Made by a program: the position numbers and the translations under genes. From the NCBI GenBank assembly GCA_902780565.1, contig CACZGD010000056.1:8410-43512 (forward strand): a stretch of DNA of 35,103 nt, in the 5' to 3' direction. The number at the start of each line of letters is the position of its first letter. Position 1 is the stretch's first letter. This document shows positions 16,462-24,146 of the stretch, piece by piece. The notes below the pieces were generated by a model, which ran no database searches, was not told where the DNA came from, and was given only the letters and a program-made list of their open reading frames with translations. Source of the stretch: Oscillospiraceae bacterium. Its GTDB lineage: Bacteria; Bacillota; Clostridia; Oscillospirales; Acutalibacteraceae.

Positions 16462-17397
16462 TCAGCCCTGATAAGGAGGCTGCTGATACGCGGTGTTGGG
16501 ATCTGGATACTGCGGCTGCTGGGGCTGCTGATAGCCGAGCGCGCCATCGGGATACTGCGGCTGCTGATAACCGCCCTGGGGGTAGCCCTGATAGCCGCCC
16601 TGGGGATAACCCTGATAGCCGGCGGGGATGGCGCCCTTGTTGTTGTAGATCGCGGTGAGCTCCTCATAGAACGCGGCGTGCACAAGGCCGTAGAACAGCG
16701 GGAGGACGATTTCGATCACAAGAAGGATGATGCCGAACAGGCCGCCGAACACGATGCCGACCTTATAGCTGATGGCGGAGAAGCCCCAGGTGATGAGCGC
16801 GAAAATGCCGGAAACGACCAGCACGGCGATGGCGGGGATGAGGTCCGCAAGGAACATCTGGCCGCAATAGCCCTTGGTGCGCTGGGTGGATTCCTTGTAC
16901 GCCTCGAAGGGGTTGCCGTCCTCTTCCTCAACGAGGATGAAGGGGGTCAGGCTGTACTGATAGCTGCGGAAGATGACCAGAATGATCACGGCGATCAGGC
17001 ACAGGAACAGCAGGATGCCGAAGATCCACGCGGCGACGGGATGGATCGCCATGAGCGGCGCGAACACGACCGTGGGGACCAGAATGAGGAGACCCCACAG
17101 GACGAGCAGCAGATCTCTGTAAAGGATGCCCTTGACGGTTCTGCCGGCGGTTTTGCCGGTCTTGAAGCCGTCGAACATCTGGAAGGGTTCGACCTGCTCG
17201 CCGCGGTAGCCGTGCAGATACACCATGCTCATACCGACGGACAGGATCGCGGTCAGGCAGATCGCAAGGATCGGCACGAAACCGGACAGCAGCCAAACGG
17301 CGCCGACGATGATCGAGAAGAGGATCGACGTGCCGAACAGACGGAGCGGCTTCTTCGCGATCACGGAGAACGCGGATTTGTAAATTTTACCAATCAT
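16462..17397 (-). CDS. DUF975-like integral membrane protein with Q/Y/P-rich tail
   Basis: A 311-residue protein. I chose ATG 17397 because AAAGGAGAT precedes it; an earlier in-frame ATG at 17436 lacks one. About six membrane helices occupy residues 1-235. The soluble loop HGYRGEQVEPFQMFDGFKTG and the segment NPFEAYKESTQRTKGY recall DUF975-type proteins of Firmicutes. The last 60 residues are low-complexity, rich in Gln, Tyr, Pro and Gly, with the unit GYQGYPQG twice and YQQPQ repeats. Such tails appear in membrane proteins that self-associate, but the role is unknown. It has its own promoter and terminator, so it is monocistronic. Confidence 0.75.
   Translation of the reverse strand: MIGKIYKSAFSVIAKKPLRLFGTSILFSIIVGAVWLLSGFVPILAICLTAILSVGMSMVYLHGYRGEQVEPFQMFDGFKTGKTAGRTVKGILYRDLLLVLWGLLILVPTVVFAPLMAIHPVAAWIFGILLFLCLIAVIILVIFRSYQYSLTPFILVEEEDGNPFEAYKESTQRTKGYCGQMFLADLIPAIAVLVVSGIFALITWGFSAISYKVGIVFGGLFGIILLVIEIVLPLFYGLVHAAFYEELTAIYNNKGAIPAGYQGYPQGGYQGYPQGGYQQPQYPDGALGYQQPQQPQYPDPNTAYQQPPYQG
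16571..16618. repeat. 24-base tandem repeat encoding GYQGYPQG
   Basis: Two copies of a 24-base unit (16571-16594 and 16595-16618) differ at a few third positions. They lie within the low-complexity tail of the membrane protein gene, so copy number may vary by slippage without breaking the frame. Confidence 0.75.
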
Positions 17398-17434
17398 ACA
17401 AATATCTCCTTTACTGAAATATATTGGTAAATTC

Positions 17435-17464
17435 ATTTTACTATTTTATGCGGCATTGTGTCAA
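17435..17464 (-). promoter_or_regulatory. Promoter of the DUF975-like gene
   Basis: On the minus strand TTGACA (17464-17459) and TAAAAT (17440-17435) are 18 bases apart, about 40 bases before the start codon. Confidence 0.6.
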
Positions 17465-17586
17465 GAGGGAAAGAGATTCTTTTTATAAAATTGTTAAACA
17501 TTTCTTAAAAAATGCCCCTGCGGCAGGCGGCTGCTCTCCGGCGCCGCCCGCCGCCCGCGAAGCGTCTCCGCGCCGTTTCGTTTGTC

Positions 17587-17615
17587 TTTACATCCGGCGC
17601 AGAATGTGGTATACT
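17587..17615 (+). promoter_or_regulatory. Promoter of trmO
   Basis: TTTACA (17587-17592) and TATACT (17610-17615) are 17 bases apart and 33 bases before ATG 17648. Confidence 0.6.
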
Positions 17616-17647
17616 GATCCTGAATAAACTCAAGGGGAGGGGAGCTT

Positions 17648-18328
17648 ATGCCCGAGATCATGCCCATCGCGAGGATCTTCACGCCCTACCGCAGCAAATT
17701 CGGGATCCCGCGCCAGCCGGGGCTGGTGAAAAACGAAAGCCGGGTCGTGTTTGAAAAGCCGTACCGGGACAAAAACGCCGTGCGCGGGCTGGAGGGGTAT
17801 TCGCACGTCTGGCTCATCTGGGGCTTCAGCGAAAACGTCCGCGCGGGCTTTTCGCCCACGGTGCGCCCGCCGCGTCTCGGGGGCAACGAGCGGGTCGGGG
17901 TGTTCGCCACGCGATCCTCCTTCCGGCCGAATTCACTTGGGCTCAGCGCCGTCAGACTTCTCAGGATCGAAACGCAGGGACCGGACGCGCCTGTCCTGGT
18001 CGTGCAGGGGGCGGATATGCTCAGCGGTACGCCGGTCTATGACGTCAAGCCCTATCTGCCCTATTCGGACGCGATCCCGGAAGCGACGGGCGGCTTTGCC
18101 GCCGGGGTGATGGAGCAAAACGCCGAGGTGGTTTTCGCCTGCGATACGTCCGGCGTGCCCGAAACGCTGCTGGCGGAGCTCACCGCGGTCCTGCGGCAGG
18201 ACCCGCGCGTGCATTATCAGAACGACCCCGCCCGGGTCTATGCGTTCGAGTACGCGGACCTGCACGTGGAATTTACCTGGAACGGCGACCTCCTGACGGT
18301 GACGGCTCTGACGAAGGCAAACGGCTGA
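17648..18328 (+). CDS. trmO: tRNA (N6-threonylcarbamoyladenosine37-N6)-methyltransferase TrmO
   Basis: A 226-residue protein of the TsaA/YaeB/TrmO family, which uses S-adenosylmethionine to methylate t6A37 in threonine tRNA. Family hallmarks are visible in order: PIARIFTPYRSKFGIPRQ (about residues 5-22), GLEGYSHVWLIWGF, the strongly conserved RPPRLGGNERVGVFATRS and FRPNSLGLSAVRLL, and DVKPYLPYSDAI. The beta-barrel core takes the first 150 residues and the C-terminal lobe completes the protein at normal length. The start has GGGGAGGGGAG upstream. It has its own promoter and probably a single-gene transcript. Confidence 0.92.
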   Translation: MPEIMPIARIFTPYRSKFGIPRQPGLVKNESRVVFEKPYRDKNAVRGLEGYSHVWLIWGFSENVRAGFSPTVRPPRLGGNERVGVFATRSSFRPNSLGLSAVRLLRIETQGPDAPVLVVQGADMLSGTPVYDVKPYLPYSDAIPEATGGFAAGVMEQNAEVVFACDTSGVPETLLAELTAVLRQDPRVHYQNDPARVYAFEYADLHVEFTWNGDLLTVTALTKANG

Positions 18329-18360
18329 CGCCCCGGCGCGCGTCGTCTTTTGACGCGTAC

Positions 18361-18389
18361 TTGACGGCAAACGAAAAACCGTGTATAAT
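18361..18389 (+). promoter_or_regulatory. Promoter of the GNAT acetyltransferase gene
   Basis: TTGACG (18361-18366) and TATAAT (18384-18389) are 17 bases apart, followed by an AAGGAGGGG ribosome binding site. Confidence 0.85.
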
Positions 18390-18413
18390 AGAGACAGATA
18401 AGGAGGGGTTCCC

Positions 18414-18974
18414 ATGAATAAAAACGAAAGACTTCGGCTGGTCGCGCCGGACGAATCGCATCTGGACGCGGTCTGGGCGTATCGGCAGGAGTTTCTGGAC
18501 GCCGGGGATTCCATGGACGGCTGCGGTCCCATCCGCCGCGCCGAAAGCGCCGAGGCGTGGCTGCAGGACGTGCGCGCCTATCTCGATCCCGCCACGGTCC
18601 CGGCGGACAGGGTGCAGGCCACGCAGTTCCTCGCCGTGCGCGAGTCGGACGGCAGGATCGTCGGCATGATCCAGATCCGCCACCGCTTCAACGACTATCT
18701 CGAAAAATACGCAGGCCACATCGGCTACAGCGTGCGCCCGTCCGAGCGTCGGCGCGGCTACGCGCGGGAGATGCTGGGGCTGTCCTTCCCGTTTTGCCGG
18801 TCGATCGGGCTGTCGAGGGTGCTGATCTGCTGCTTCCCGGGCAACGAGGGCTCGCGCCGCACGATCCTCGAAAACGGCGGCGTCTATGAAAGCACCGTCT
18901 ACTGTCCCGACACGGACGATTATATCGAGCGCTATTGGGTCGACCTCACAGACGCGGCAGGGAAGAACGAATAA
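18414..18974 (+). CDS. GNAT family N-acetyltransferase
   Basis: A 186-residue protein with the GNAT fold: LRLVAPDESHLDAVWAYRQE at the start, the acceptor-side strand FLAVRESDGRIVGMIQIRH, then HIGYSVRPSERRRGYAREML. In that last segment RRRGYA is the acetyl-CoA pyrophosphate-binding loop. The later NEGSRRTILENGGVYE is the usual N-S-x-x-x-x-E-x-x-G region. It resembles ribosomal-protein-alanine or small-molecule acetyltransferases; substrate cannot be told. Strong promoter and AAGGAGGGG site suggest steady expression. It stands alone, with a bidirectional terminator after it. Confidence 0.9.
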   Translation: MNKNERLRLVAPDESHLDAVWAYRQEFLDAGDSMDGCGPIRRAESAEAWLQDVRAYLDPATVPADRVQATQFLAVRESDGRIVGMIQIRHRFNDYLEKYAGHIGYSVRPSERRRGYAREMLGLSFPFCRSIGLSRVLICCFPGNEGSRRTILENGGVYESTVYCPDTDDYIERYWVDLTDAAGKNE

Positions 18975-18979
18975 CGACC

Positions 18980-19027
18980 GCAAAAAAAACGGAGCTGTTG
19001 CGATTGCAGCAGCTCCGGATATTTTTT
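18980..19027. terminator. Bidirectional terminator between the GNAT and GGGtGRT genes
   Basis: CGGAGCTGTTGC (18990-19001) pairs with GCAGCAGCTCCG (19006-19017) around a 4-base loop, with one wobble. There is a T6 run on the right (19022-19027) and an A8 run on the left (18982-18989), so it can serve both converging genes. Confidence 0.85.
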
Positions 19028-19039
19028 AAAGGATGCGGA

Positions 19040-20059
19040 TCAGAACTTCCCGGCCTTGGCGGCTTCCTCAACGGAAACGGCCACGGAAACGGTCATGCCG
19101 ACCATGGGGTTGTTGCCTGCGCCGATCAGACCCATCATTTCCACGTGCGCGGGAACAGAGGAGGAGCCCGCGAACTGCGCGTCGGAATGCATACGGCCCA
19201 TCGTATCGGTCATACCGTAGGAAGCGGGGCCTGCGGCCATGTTGTCGGGGTGCAGGGTACGGCCGGTGCCGCCGCCGGACGCGACGGAGAAATACTTCTT
19301 ACCGGCTTCCACGCGCTCCTTCTTGTAGGTGCCCGCCACGGGATGCTGGAAGCGGGTGGGGTTCGTGGAGTTGCCGGTGATGGAAACGTCCACGTTCTCG
19401 TGCCACATGATGGCAACGCCTTCCTGCACGTCGTTCGCGCCGTAGCAGTGCACGCGCGCGCGGGAGGACTCGGGATCCTTGGAATAGCACTTGCGGCTCA
19501 CTTCCTTGAGCTCGCCGGTGAAATAATCGTACTCGGTCTCAATGAAGGTGAAGCCGTTGATGCGGGAGATGACCTGCGCGGCGTCCTTGCCCAGACCGTT
19601 CAGGATCACGCGAAGGGGCTTCTGACGGACGCGGTTCGCCTTTTCGGCAATGCCGATGGCGCCTTCCGCGGCGGCGAAGGACTCATGACCGGCGAGGAAC
19701 GCGAAGCACTCGGTGTCCTCCTCCAGCAGCATCTTGCCGAGGTTGCCGTGACCGAGACCGACCTTGCGGCGATCCGCGACGGAGCCGGGGATGCAGAAGC
19801 TCTGCAGCCCCTCGCCGATGGCGGCGGCAGCTTCGGAGGCCTTGCGGCACCCCTTCTTGATCGCGATGGCAGCGCCCACGGTGTAGGCCCACTTGGCGTT
19901 CTCGAAGCAGATGGGCTGGATCTTCTCGACCATGTGATAGACGTCAAGACCGGCGTCCTTGGTGATCTGCTCGGCCTCCTCGATGGAGCCGATGCCGTAC
20001 TCGGCAAGCTTCGCAAGGATCTGCTTTTCTCTTCTGTCGTAAGACTCAAATGAAATCAT
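19040..20059 (-). CDS. GGGtGRT family protein
   Basis: A 339-residue soluble protein carrying the family's eponymous motif, here GGGTGRTLHPDN (about residues 265-276). Other conserved-looking stretches are LGHGNLGKMLLEEDTECFAF, HCYGANDVQEGVAIMWHENV and GLIGAGNNPMVGMTVSVA. No membrane segment or cofactor motif is obvious, although several His and Cys residues stand in conserved-looking positions. The family is named for its sequence only; function is not established. It lies 18 bases downstream of an Fe-S scaffold-type gene, a pairing seen in many anaerobes, so a shared role in iron-sulfur or sulfur metabolism is an inference. Confidence 0.88.
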   Translation of the reverse strand: MISFESYDRREKQILAKLAEYGIGSIEEAEQITKDAGLDVYHMVEKIQPICFENAKWAYTVGAAIAIKKGCRKASEAAAAIGEGLQSFCIPGSVADRRKVGLGHGNLGKMLLEEDTECFAFLAGHESFAAAEGAIGIAEKANRVRQKPLRVILNGLGKDAAQVISRINGFTFIETEYDYFTGELKEVSRKCYSKDPESSRARVHCYGANDVQEGVAIMWHENVDVSITGNSTNPTRFQHPVAGTYKKERVEAGKKYFSVASGGGTGRTLHPDNMAAGPASYGMTDTMGRMHSDAQFAGSSSVPAHVEMMGLIGAGNNPMVGMTVSVAVSVEEAAKAGKF

Positions 20060-20077
20060 TGTTCGTTCCCTCCCTGA

Positions 20078-20770
20078 TTATTCTTTCCGCGGATCGATCA
20101 TGCGCACGGCGTCGGCAACGCGGCCGTACTGACCGGAGGCCTTCAGCAGCGCGTCGGCGGGGCTCATGCCTGCCTTGATGAAATCCATCATCTTGCCGAA
20201 GTTCACGAACTTGTAGCCGATGATCTCGTCGTTCTCGTCAAGCGCAAGGTCGGTGATATAGCCTTCCGTCAGCTCCAGGTAACGGGGTCCCTTTTCGAGG
20301 GTGCCGTAGGTCGTGCCGACCATGGAGCGGGCGCCCTTGCCCAGATCCTCGAGGCCCGCGCCGATCACAAGACCGCCCTCGGAAAACGCGCTCTGGGTCC
20401 GGCCGTAGACGATCTGCAGGAACAGCTCGCGCATCGCGGTGTTGATCGCGTCGCACACAAGGTCGGTATTCAGGGCCTCCAGCAGGGTCAGCCCGGGCAG
20501 GATCTCCGCCGCCATCGCCGCGGAATGCGTCATGCCGGAGCAGCCGATGGTTTCCACAAGCGCTTCCTGAATGATGCCGTCCTTGACGTTGAGGGACAGC
20601 TTGCAGCCGCCCTGCTGCGGGGCGCACCAGCCGATGCCGTGCGTGTAGCCGGAAATATCTTTGATTTCGCGGGACTTGACCCATTTCGCTTCCTCAGGGA
20701 TCGGCGCCGCGCCGTGATGGACGCCCTGATGGACGGGGCACATGCCCTTGACTTCTGTTGAATAGACCAT
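20078..20770 (-). CDS. Iron-sulfur cluster assembly scaffold-like protein (NifU/IscU-like)
   Basis: A 230-residue protein with the layout of NifU/IscU-type scaffolds in the form found beside GGGtGRT genes. Candidate cluster ligands are in CPVHQG, WCAPQQGGCKLSL and the IGCSGMTHS motif, which corresponds to the scaffold's G-C-x-x-x-x-x-S region (ETIGCSGMTHSAAMAAEI). Start ATG 20770 has GGAGGAGG upstream and a promoter at 20830-20802. It is longer than IscU (about 130 residues), with an extra C-terminal part FVNFGKMMDFIKAGMSP. It forms a two-gene operon with the GGGtGRT gene. Cluster transfer targets are unknown. Confidence 0.82.
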   Translation of the reverse strand: MVYSTEVKGMCPVHQGVHHGAAPIPEEAKWVKSREIKDISGYTHGIGWCAPQQGGCKLSLNVKDGIIQEALVETIGCSGMTHSAAMAAEILPGLTLLEALNTDLVCDAINTAMRELFLQIVYGRTQSAFSEGGLVIGAGLEDLGKGARSMVGTTYGTLEKGPRYLELTEGYITDLALDENDEIIGYKFVNFGKMMDFIKAGMSPADALLKASGQYGRVADAVRMIDPRKE

Positions 20771-20801
20771 AATGATCCTCCTCCTTTATATTTCTCCTGC
20801 T

Positions 20802-20830
20802 ATCATATCATAAATTCCCCGGATTTTCAA
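20802..20830 (-). promoter_or_regulatory. Promoter of the scaffold-GGGtGRT operon
   Basis: On the minus strand TTGAAA (20830-20825) and TATGAT (20807-20802) are 17 bases apart, about 32 bases upstream of the start codon. Confidence 0.7.
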
Positions 20831-20873
20831 TAGGAAAGAACAAGAATTTGCGCCGCCCGTGTGAAAGTCCGCC

Positions 20874-20905
20874 ATGAAAAACAGGCTGCCTTGCGACAGC
20901 CTGTT
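20874..20905 (-). terminator. Terminator of the exported-protein gene
   Basis: AACAGGCTG (20879-20887) and CAGCCTGTT (20897-20905) form a 9-base stem. On the minus strand it is followed by TTT and a short T/C stretch, 18 bases after the gene's stop. Confidence 0.7.
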
Positions 20906-20922
20906 ATCCGTTAAGGGGTTGC

Positions 20923-22603
20923 TTATTTCTTGAAAATGCTCAGAAGCTTCGCGAAGAGGTTCTCGAAGAACTGCTTGATCAGCTCGCCGAAGCTCTTGCC
21001 CTTTTCCTTGGCGACCTCGGTGGTGGCGTTCACGACCTCGGCTGCGGTGGGGGCCTTGTGCTCGGAGGGCACGAAGGTATCGTCAAAGGCGAAGGCGCCT
21101 TCCACGTCGGTCACGGTATAGACCGGTCTCGCGGCGGCGGTGCCGAAGGCGATGACCTGGCCGGAGGTCACGGCTCTGTCGGTGAAGGACCAGTCGTTGA
21201 CGGCGCCGTCAGCCTCCAGCACGTCCATCTTCACGGTCACGGCGTCGTTTGCGGTGGCGGCCAAGCTGCACGTCATAGGCGTCGGTCAGGAAGACGACCT
21301 TCATATAGGTCTTGGCATACGCGGAGTACACGGAGGCGGCTGCGCCGGCGGCGTTGAACTGCGCGGGGTAGTTATTGGTCACGGCGACGAGCTTTTCGCC
21401 GTTGCCGAGCACGTTCACGGTCACGGCGCCGTCCACGTAGATCGCGCGCACGTATTTCTCGGTGCGGAGCTCGTCGGCGAACAGCACGTCGCGGATCAGG
21501 GCGATCGCGCCCTTGCTCATGTCGATCTCTTCATAGATCGTGCCGTAGAGCTTGGACTTGATCTTGTTGATCAGGCCTTCGTTTTCGGCAAGCTTCAGAT
21601 CGTACAGGGCCTTTTCGCAGATCTCTCTGGTGGTCAGCAGCAGGTCCACGGAAACCAGCGCCTTGTCGGCGTCGTCGCCGTTCAGGGCAAGGCGGGTATA
21701 GTCCGCGGCAAGCGCCTGGAAATAATAGGCGGTGCGCACGGTATCGATCAGGGCGTAGGTGTCGCCGGTGTTCCACAGCACGTCCGCAATGCTGGTGCCG
21801 ACCTGATAGACCTTCAGCGCGGCGGCGGTGTAGACGTTGGAATTCATGGCGAGCTTGGCAAGGTAGTTCAGCGCGGTGGCGCCGGTGTTGCCCGCGGCCT
21901 CTGCGGCGATCTCGGCAAGCACGGTCTCAACGCTGGCGTTCATGTCGGCGATCAGGTTCTCGGCGGCGGTCTTCAGCACCTCGTAGTCGGTGTTGTCGGC
22001 CACATACTGCAGCAGGTCGATGTAATAGGCGTTGGCCTTCTGCACGGAAAGGACCTTCGCGTAAGCCTCGATGAACTTATCTCTGTAGGTCTGGTACATA
22101 TTGCCGACCTTGATCACGCCGTTGATCACGTCAAAGGCGGTGGACCAGCCGGAGGAGGCGAACAGGTCGATCTTCGCGTACTCGTTGACCTTCTGAATGA
22201 AGTCGTTCACGTCGGAGGCGGTCTTGAGCACGGAGATGATCTCATCCACGTAACCGTCGTCGAAGCTGTACTCGGCCTTCTCGATGATGGCGAGCAGGAT
22301 CTTCTCGGCGTCCTCGATCTCGACGTTCTTGTCGAAATAGTTCTTCCACGCGTTGTCGTACAGCGCGAAGGCGGTATACACGGAGGCGGTGGTATTGAGC
22401 GCCTTCATGTTTTCGTAGACGTAACGGTAGCTGACGAACTTGTCGTTGTTCAGCAGGGTCTCCAGCAGCAGGGCGTCGTTGGCCTTCCAGGAGGTGACGC
22501 GGTCGTCGCTCGTATCGTCCGCGGCGATCGCGGCGAAGGGCAGAACGGAGACCAGCATCAGCACGGAAAGGATGACGGCAAGGATCTTACTCGTTTTTTT
22601 CAT
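20923..22603 (-). pseudogene. Large exported, helix-rich protein, 1-nt insertion near its end
   Basis: This would be a 559-residue secreted protein. The start at 22603 has AAAAAGGAG upstream and gives a clear Sec signal peptide (MKKTSKILAVILSVLMLVSV, cleaved near AIAA). The body is alpha-helical and rich in Ala, Tyr and Asp. The first frame, from 22603, reads sensibly to DAYDVQL and then becomes Arg-rich (stop at 21209). The frame ending at 20923 picks up as AATANDAVTVKMDV and ends in ELIKQFFENLFAKLLSIFKK. One extra G in the TTGGCC at about 21259-21262 accounts for it. The C-terminal helix with Lys ends may associate with membrane or wall. Function unknown; no anchoring LPXTG. Confidence 0.75.
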
Positions 22604-22649
22604 GGATCTTGACTCCTTTTTCGGGTTTGATTTTATACAAATCGCTCCT

Positions 22650-22678
22650 ATTATATCCAAAGACAGACGGGGTGTCAA
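22650..22678 (-). promoter_or_regulatory. Consensus promoter of the exported-protein gene
   Basis: On the minus strand TTGACA (22678-22673) and TATAAT (22655-22650) are exactly 17 bases apart, a perfect consensus, suggesting high expression. Confidence 0.85.
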
Positions 22679-22763
22679 CGGCAAACCTGATGCGAAAATA
22701 TGTACGGTTTGTAAATTTTGATTTTTTATCTGACACACGCACGATTTGTGTCGGATGTGCTTC

Positions 22764-22795
22764 AAAAAAAAGCCCCGGCGTTGATAAGCCGGGGC
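22764..22795 (-). terminator. Terminator of the Ldh_2-family gene
   Basis: GCCCCGGC (22772-22779) and GCCGGGGC (22788-22795) form an 8-base stem with an 8-base loop, followed on the minus strand by eight T residues. Confidence 0.9.
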
Positions 22796-22808
22796 GGGGA
22801 ATCGCTGC

Positions 22809-23975
22809 TTATTTGTTTTCGATCAGCGCTTCGACCTTGGTGTCGCTGACGTAGGGGACGTAGCCCTCTTCCCACGGGAAGACGTACTTCGTCAGGCCCA
22901 GCTCGTCGCGGACGGCGTTGATCTCGCCCTGCACGGACTCGTTGATCGGCACGCCGTGCGGCTCGCGGGACTTCCAGATCTCGTACTCCTTCTCACCGGC
23001 GGTGTAGATCCGCTCGGCGCCGGGCGCCTTTTTGCTGGCGCGCATGGAGCGCATGATCTCGCCGGTCTTTTTGCGGGTAATCTCTTCGCCGAGGAAGTGG
23101 TTCGTATCGATCGCGATGAAGAAGTGGCCCAGGTGATAGGGACGGATGCTGCCGTTCTCGTCCTTGCCGTCGAGGTCCTTGCCGTAAACGCCGTCCTGCA
23201 GCACGGCGGACAGCAGCTCCACGAACAGCGCGAAGCCGTAGCCCTTATAGCCGCCCAGCGCCTCGCCGATACCGCCGAGGGTGGTCAGCGCCGCGGTGCC
23301 CTGACGGATCTTTTTCAGCGCGACGCCTGCGTCGCCCTCCACCGCGTCGCCGTTCAGGTCCACGATGGTGCCGGGATGCACGGGCTCGCCGATGCGGGCG
23401 TAATACTCGACCTTGCCGTTCTGGGTGATGGAGGTGGCGGCGTCGAAGTTGAAGTCAAACGCTTCGTCGCTGGGCACGCCGAGGGTGAAGGGGTTCGTGC
23501 CGAACATGCCTTCCACGCCCCAGGTGGGCGCCACGGAGGGTCTGGCGTTGGTGCCGGTCATGCCGATGCACCCGGCTCTCGTAGCCATGGAGGTATAGTA
23601 ACCGGCGATGCCGTAGTGGCAGGAATTGCGCACCACGACCATGCCCATGCCGTACTTCTTCGCCTTGTCGATCGCCATCTGCATGGCCTTCATGCCGATG
23701 ACCTGGCCCATGCCGTTATGGCCGTCCACCACCGCGGTGGTCTCGGTCTCCTTCAGGATCTCGAAATTGGTGATCGGCTGCTGGATGCCGGCCTTGATGC
23801 GGTCAAGATAGATGGGCTTGAACCGGTTGCAGCCGTGGCTCTCGATGCCGCGCTTATCGGACTCCAGCAGGACGGACGTGCACATCTCGGCGTCCTCGCG
23901 CGGGATCCCGTAGCCGACGAACGCGTCGGTCACGAAGTCGGTGATCAGGTTCCACGGACAAACTACTTTAGGCAT
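22809..23975 (-). CDS. Malate/L-lactate dehydrogenase (Ldh_2 family)
   Basis: A 388-residue NAD(P)-dependent oxidoreductase of the Ldh_2 family, which reduces or oxidises 2-oxo/2-hydroxy acids such as malate, lactate or ureidoglycolate. Visible hallmarks are DKRGIESHGCNRF (the SHG histidine about residue 48), NSCHYGIAGYY, the nucleotide-binding segment PTWGVEGMFGTNPFTLGVPS, and GGYKGYGFALFVELLSAVL. I chose ATG 23975 because AAAGGAGA is 9 bases upstream; a TTG at 23984 would touch that site. The last 60 residues form a longer-than-usual tail (EEGYVPYVSDTKVEAL). Single-gene transcript with its own promoter and terminator. Substrate not determinable. Confidence 0.9.
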   Translation of the reverse strand: MPKVVCPWNLITDFVTDAFVGYGIPREDAEMCTSVLLESDKRGIESHGCNRFKPIYLDRIKAGIQQPITNFEILKETETTAVVDGHNGMGQVIGMKAMQMAIDKAKKYGMGMVVVRNSCHYGIAGYYTSMATRAGCIGMTGTNARPSVAPTWGVEGMFGTNPFTLGVPSDEAFDFNFDAATSITQNGKVEYYARIGEPVHPGTIVDLNGDAVEGDAGVALKKIRQGTAALTTLGGIGEALGGYKGYGFALFVELLSAVLQDGVYGKDLDGKDENGSIRPYHLGHFFIAIDTNHFLGEEITRKKTGEIMRSMRASKKAPGAERIYTAGEKEYEIWKSREPHGVPINESVQGEINAVRDELGLTKYVFPWEEGYVPYVSDTKVEALIENK

Positions 23976-24017
23976 TGGAAACAATCTCCTTTATATCGTT
24001 ATTTTTTTATCAGGCAT

Positions 24018-24045
24018 ATTGTAGCACAAATAAAACTTTTGTCAA
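24018..24045 (-). promoter_or_regulatory. Promoter of the Ldh_2-family gene
   Basis: On the minus strand TTGACA (24045-24040) and TACAAT (24023-24018) are 16 bases apart, about 43 bases before the start codon. Confidence 0.75.
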
Positions 24046-24108
24046 GGATTTTCGGGAATTTCCCCCGCTTTCGCGCGAAATCCGCGCCCCGTGTTTTTGC
24101 CGGACCGC

Positions 24109-24137
24109 GAAAAAAGGTCCCCAGAAAAACGGGGACC
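24109..24137 (-). terminator. Terminator of the NRPS operon
   Basis: GGTCCCC (24116-24122) and GGGGACC (24131-24137) form a 7-base stem with an A-rich loop, followed on the minus strand by a run of T residues. It stands 10 bases after the Lgt-like stop. Confidence 0.8.
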
Positions 24138-24146
24138 CGCGGCGGG

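Noticed and set aside
16571-16618. 24-base repeats as a CRISPR array
   Set aside because: The repeats are contiguous, in frame, and encode the low-complexity protein tail.
18327-18351. Weak hairpin GACGC/GCGTC after trmO
   Set aside because: The stem is only 5 bases and the T run is short and offset, so I do not call a terminator.
18935-20053. A 372-residue plus-strand frame opposite the GGGtGRT gene
   Set aside because: It is antisense to a well-supported gene and has the Gly/His/Ala composition of a shadow frame.
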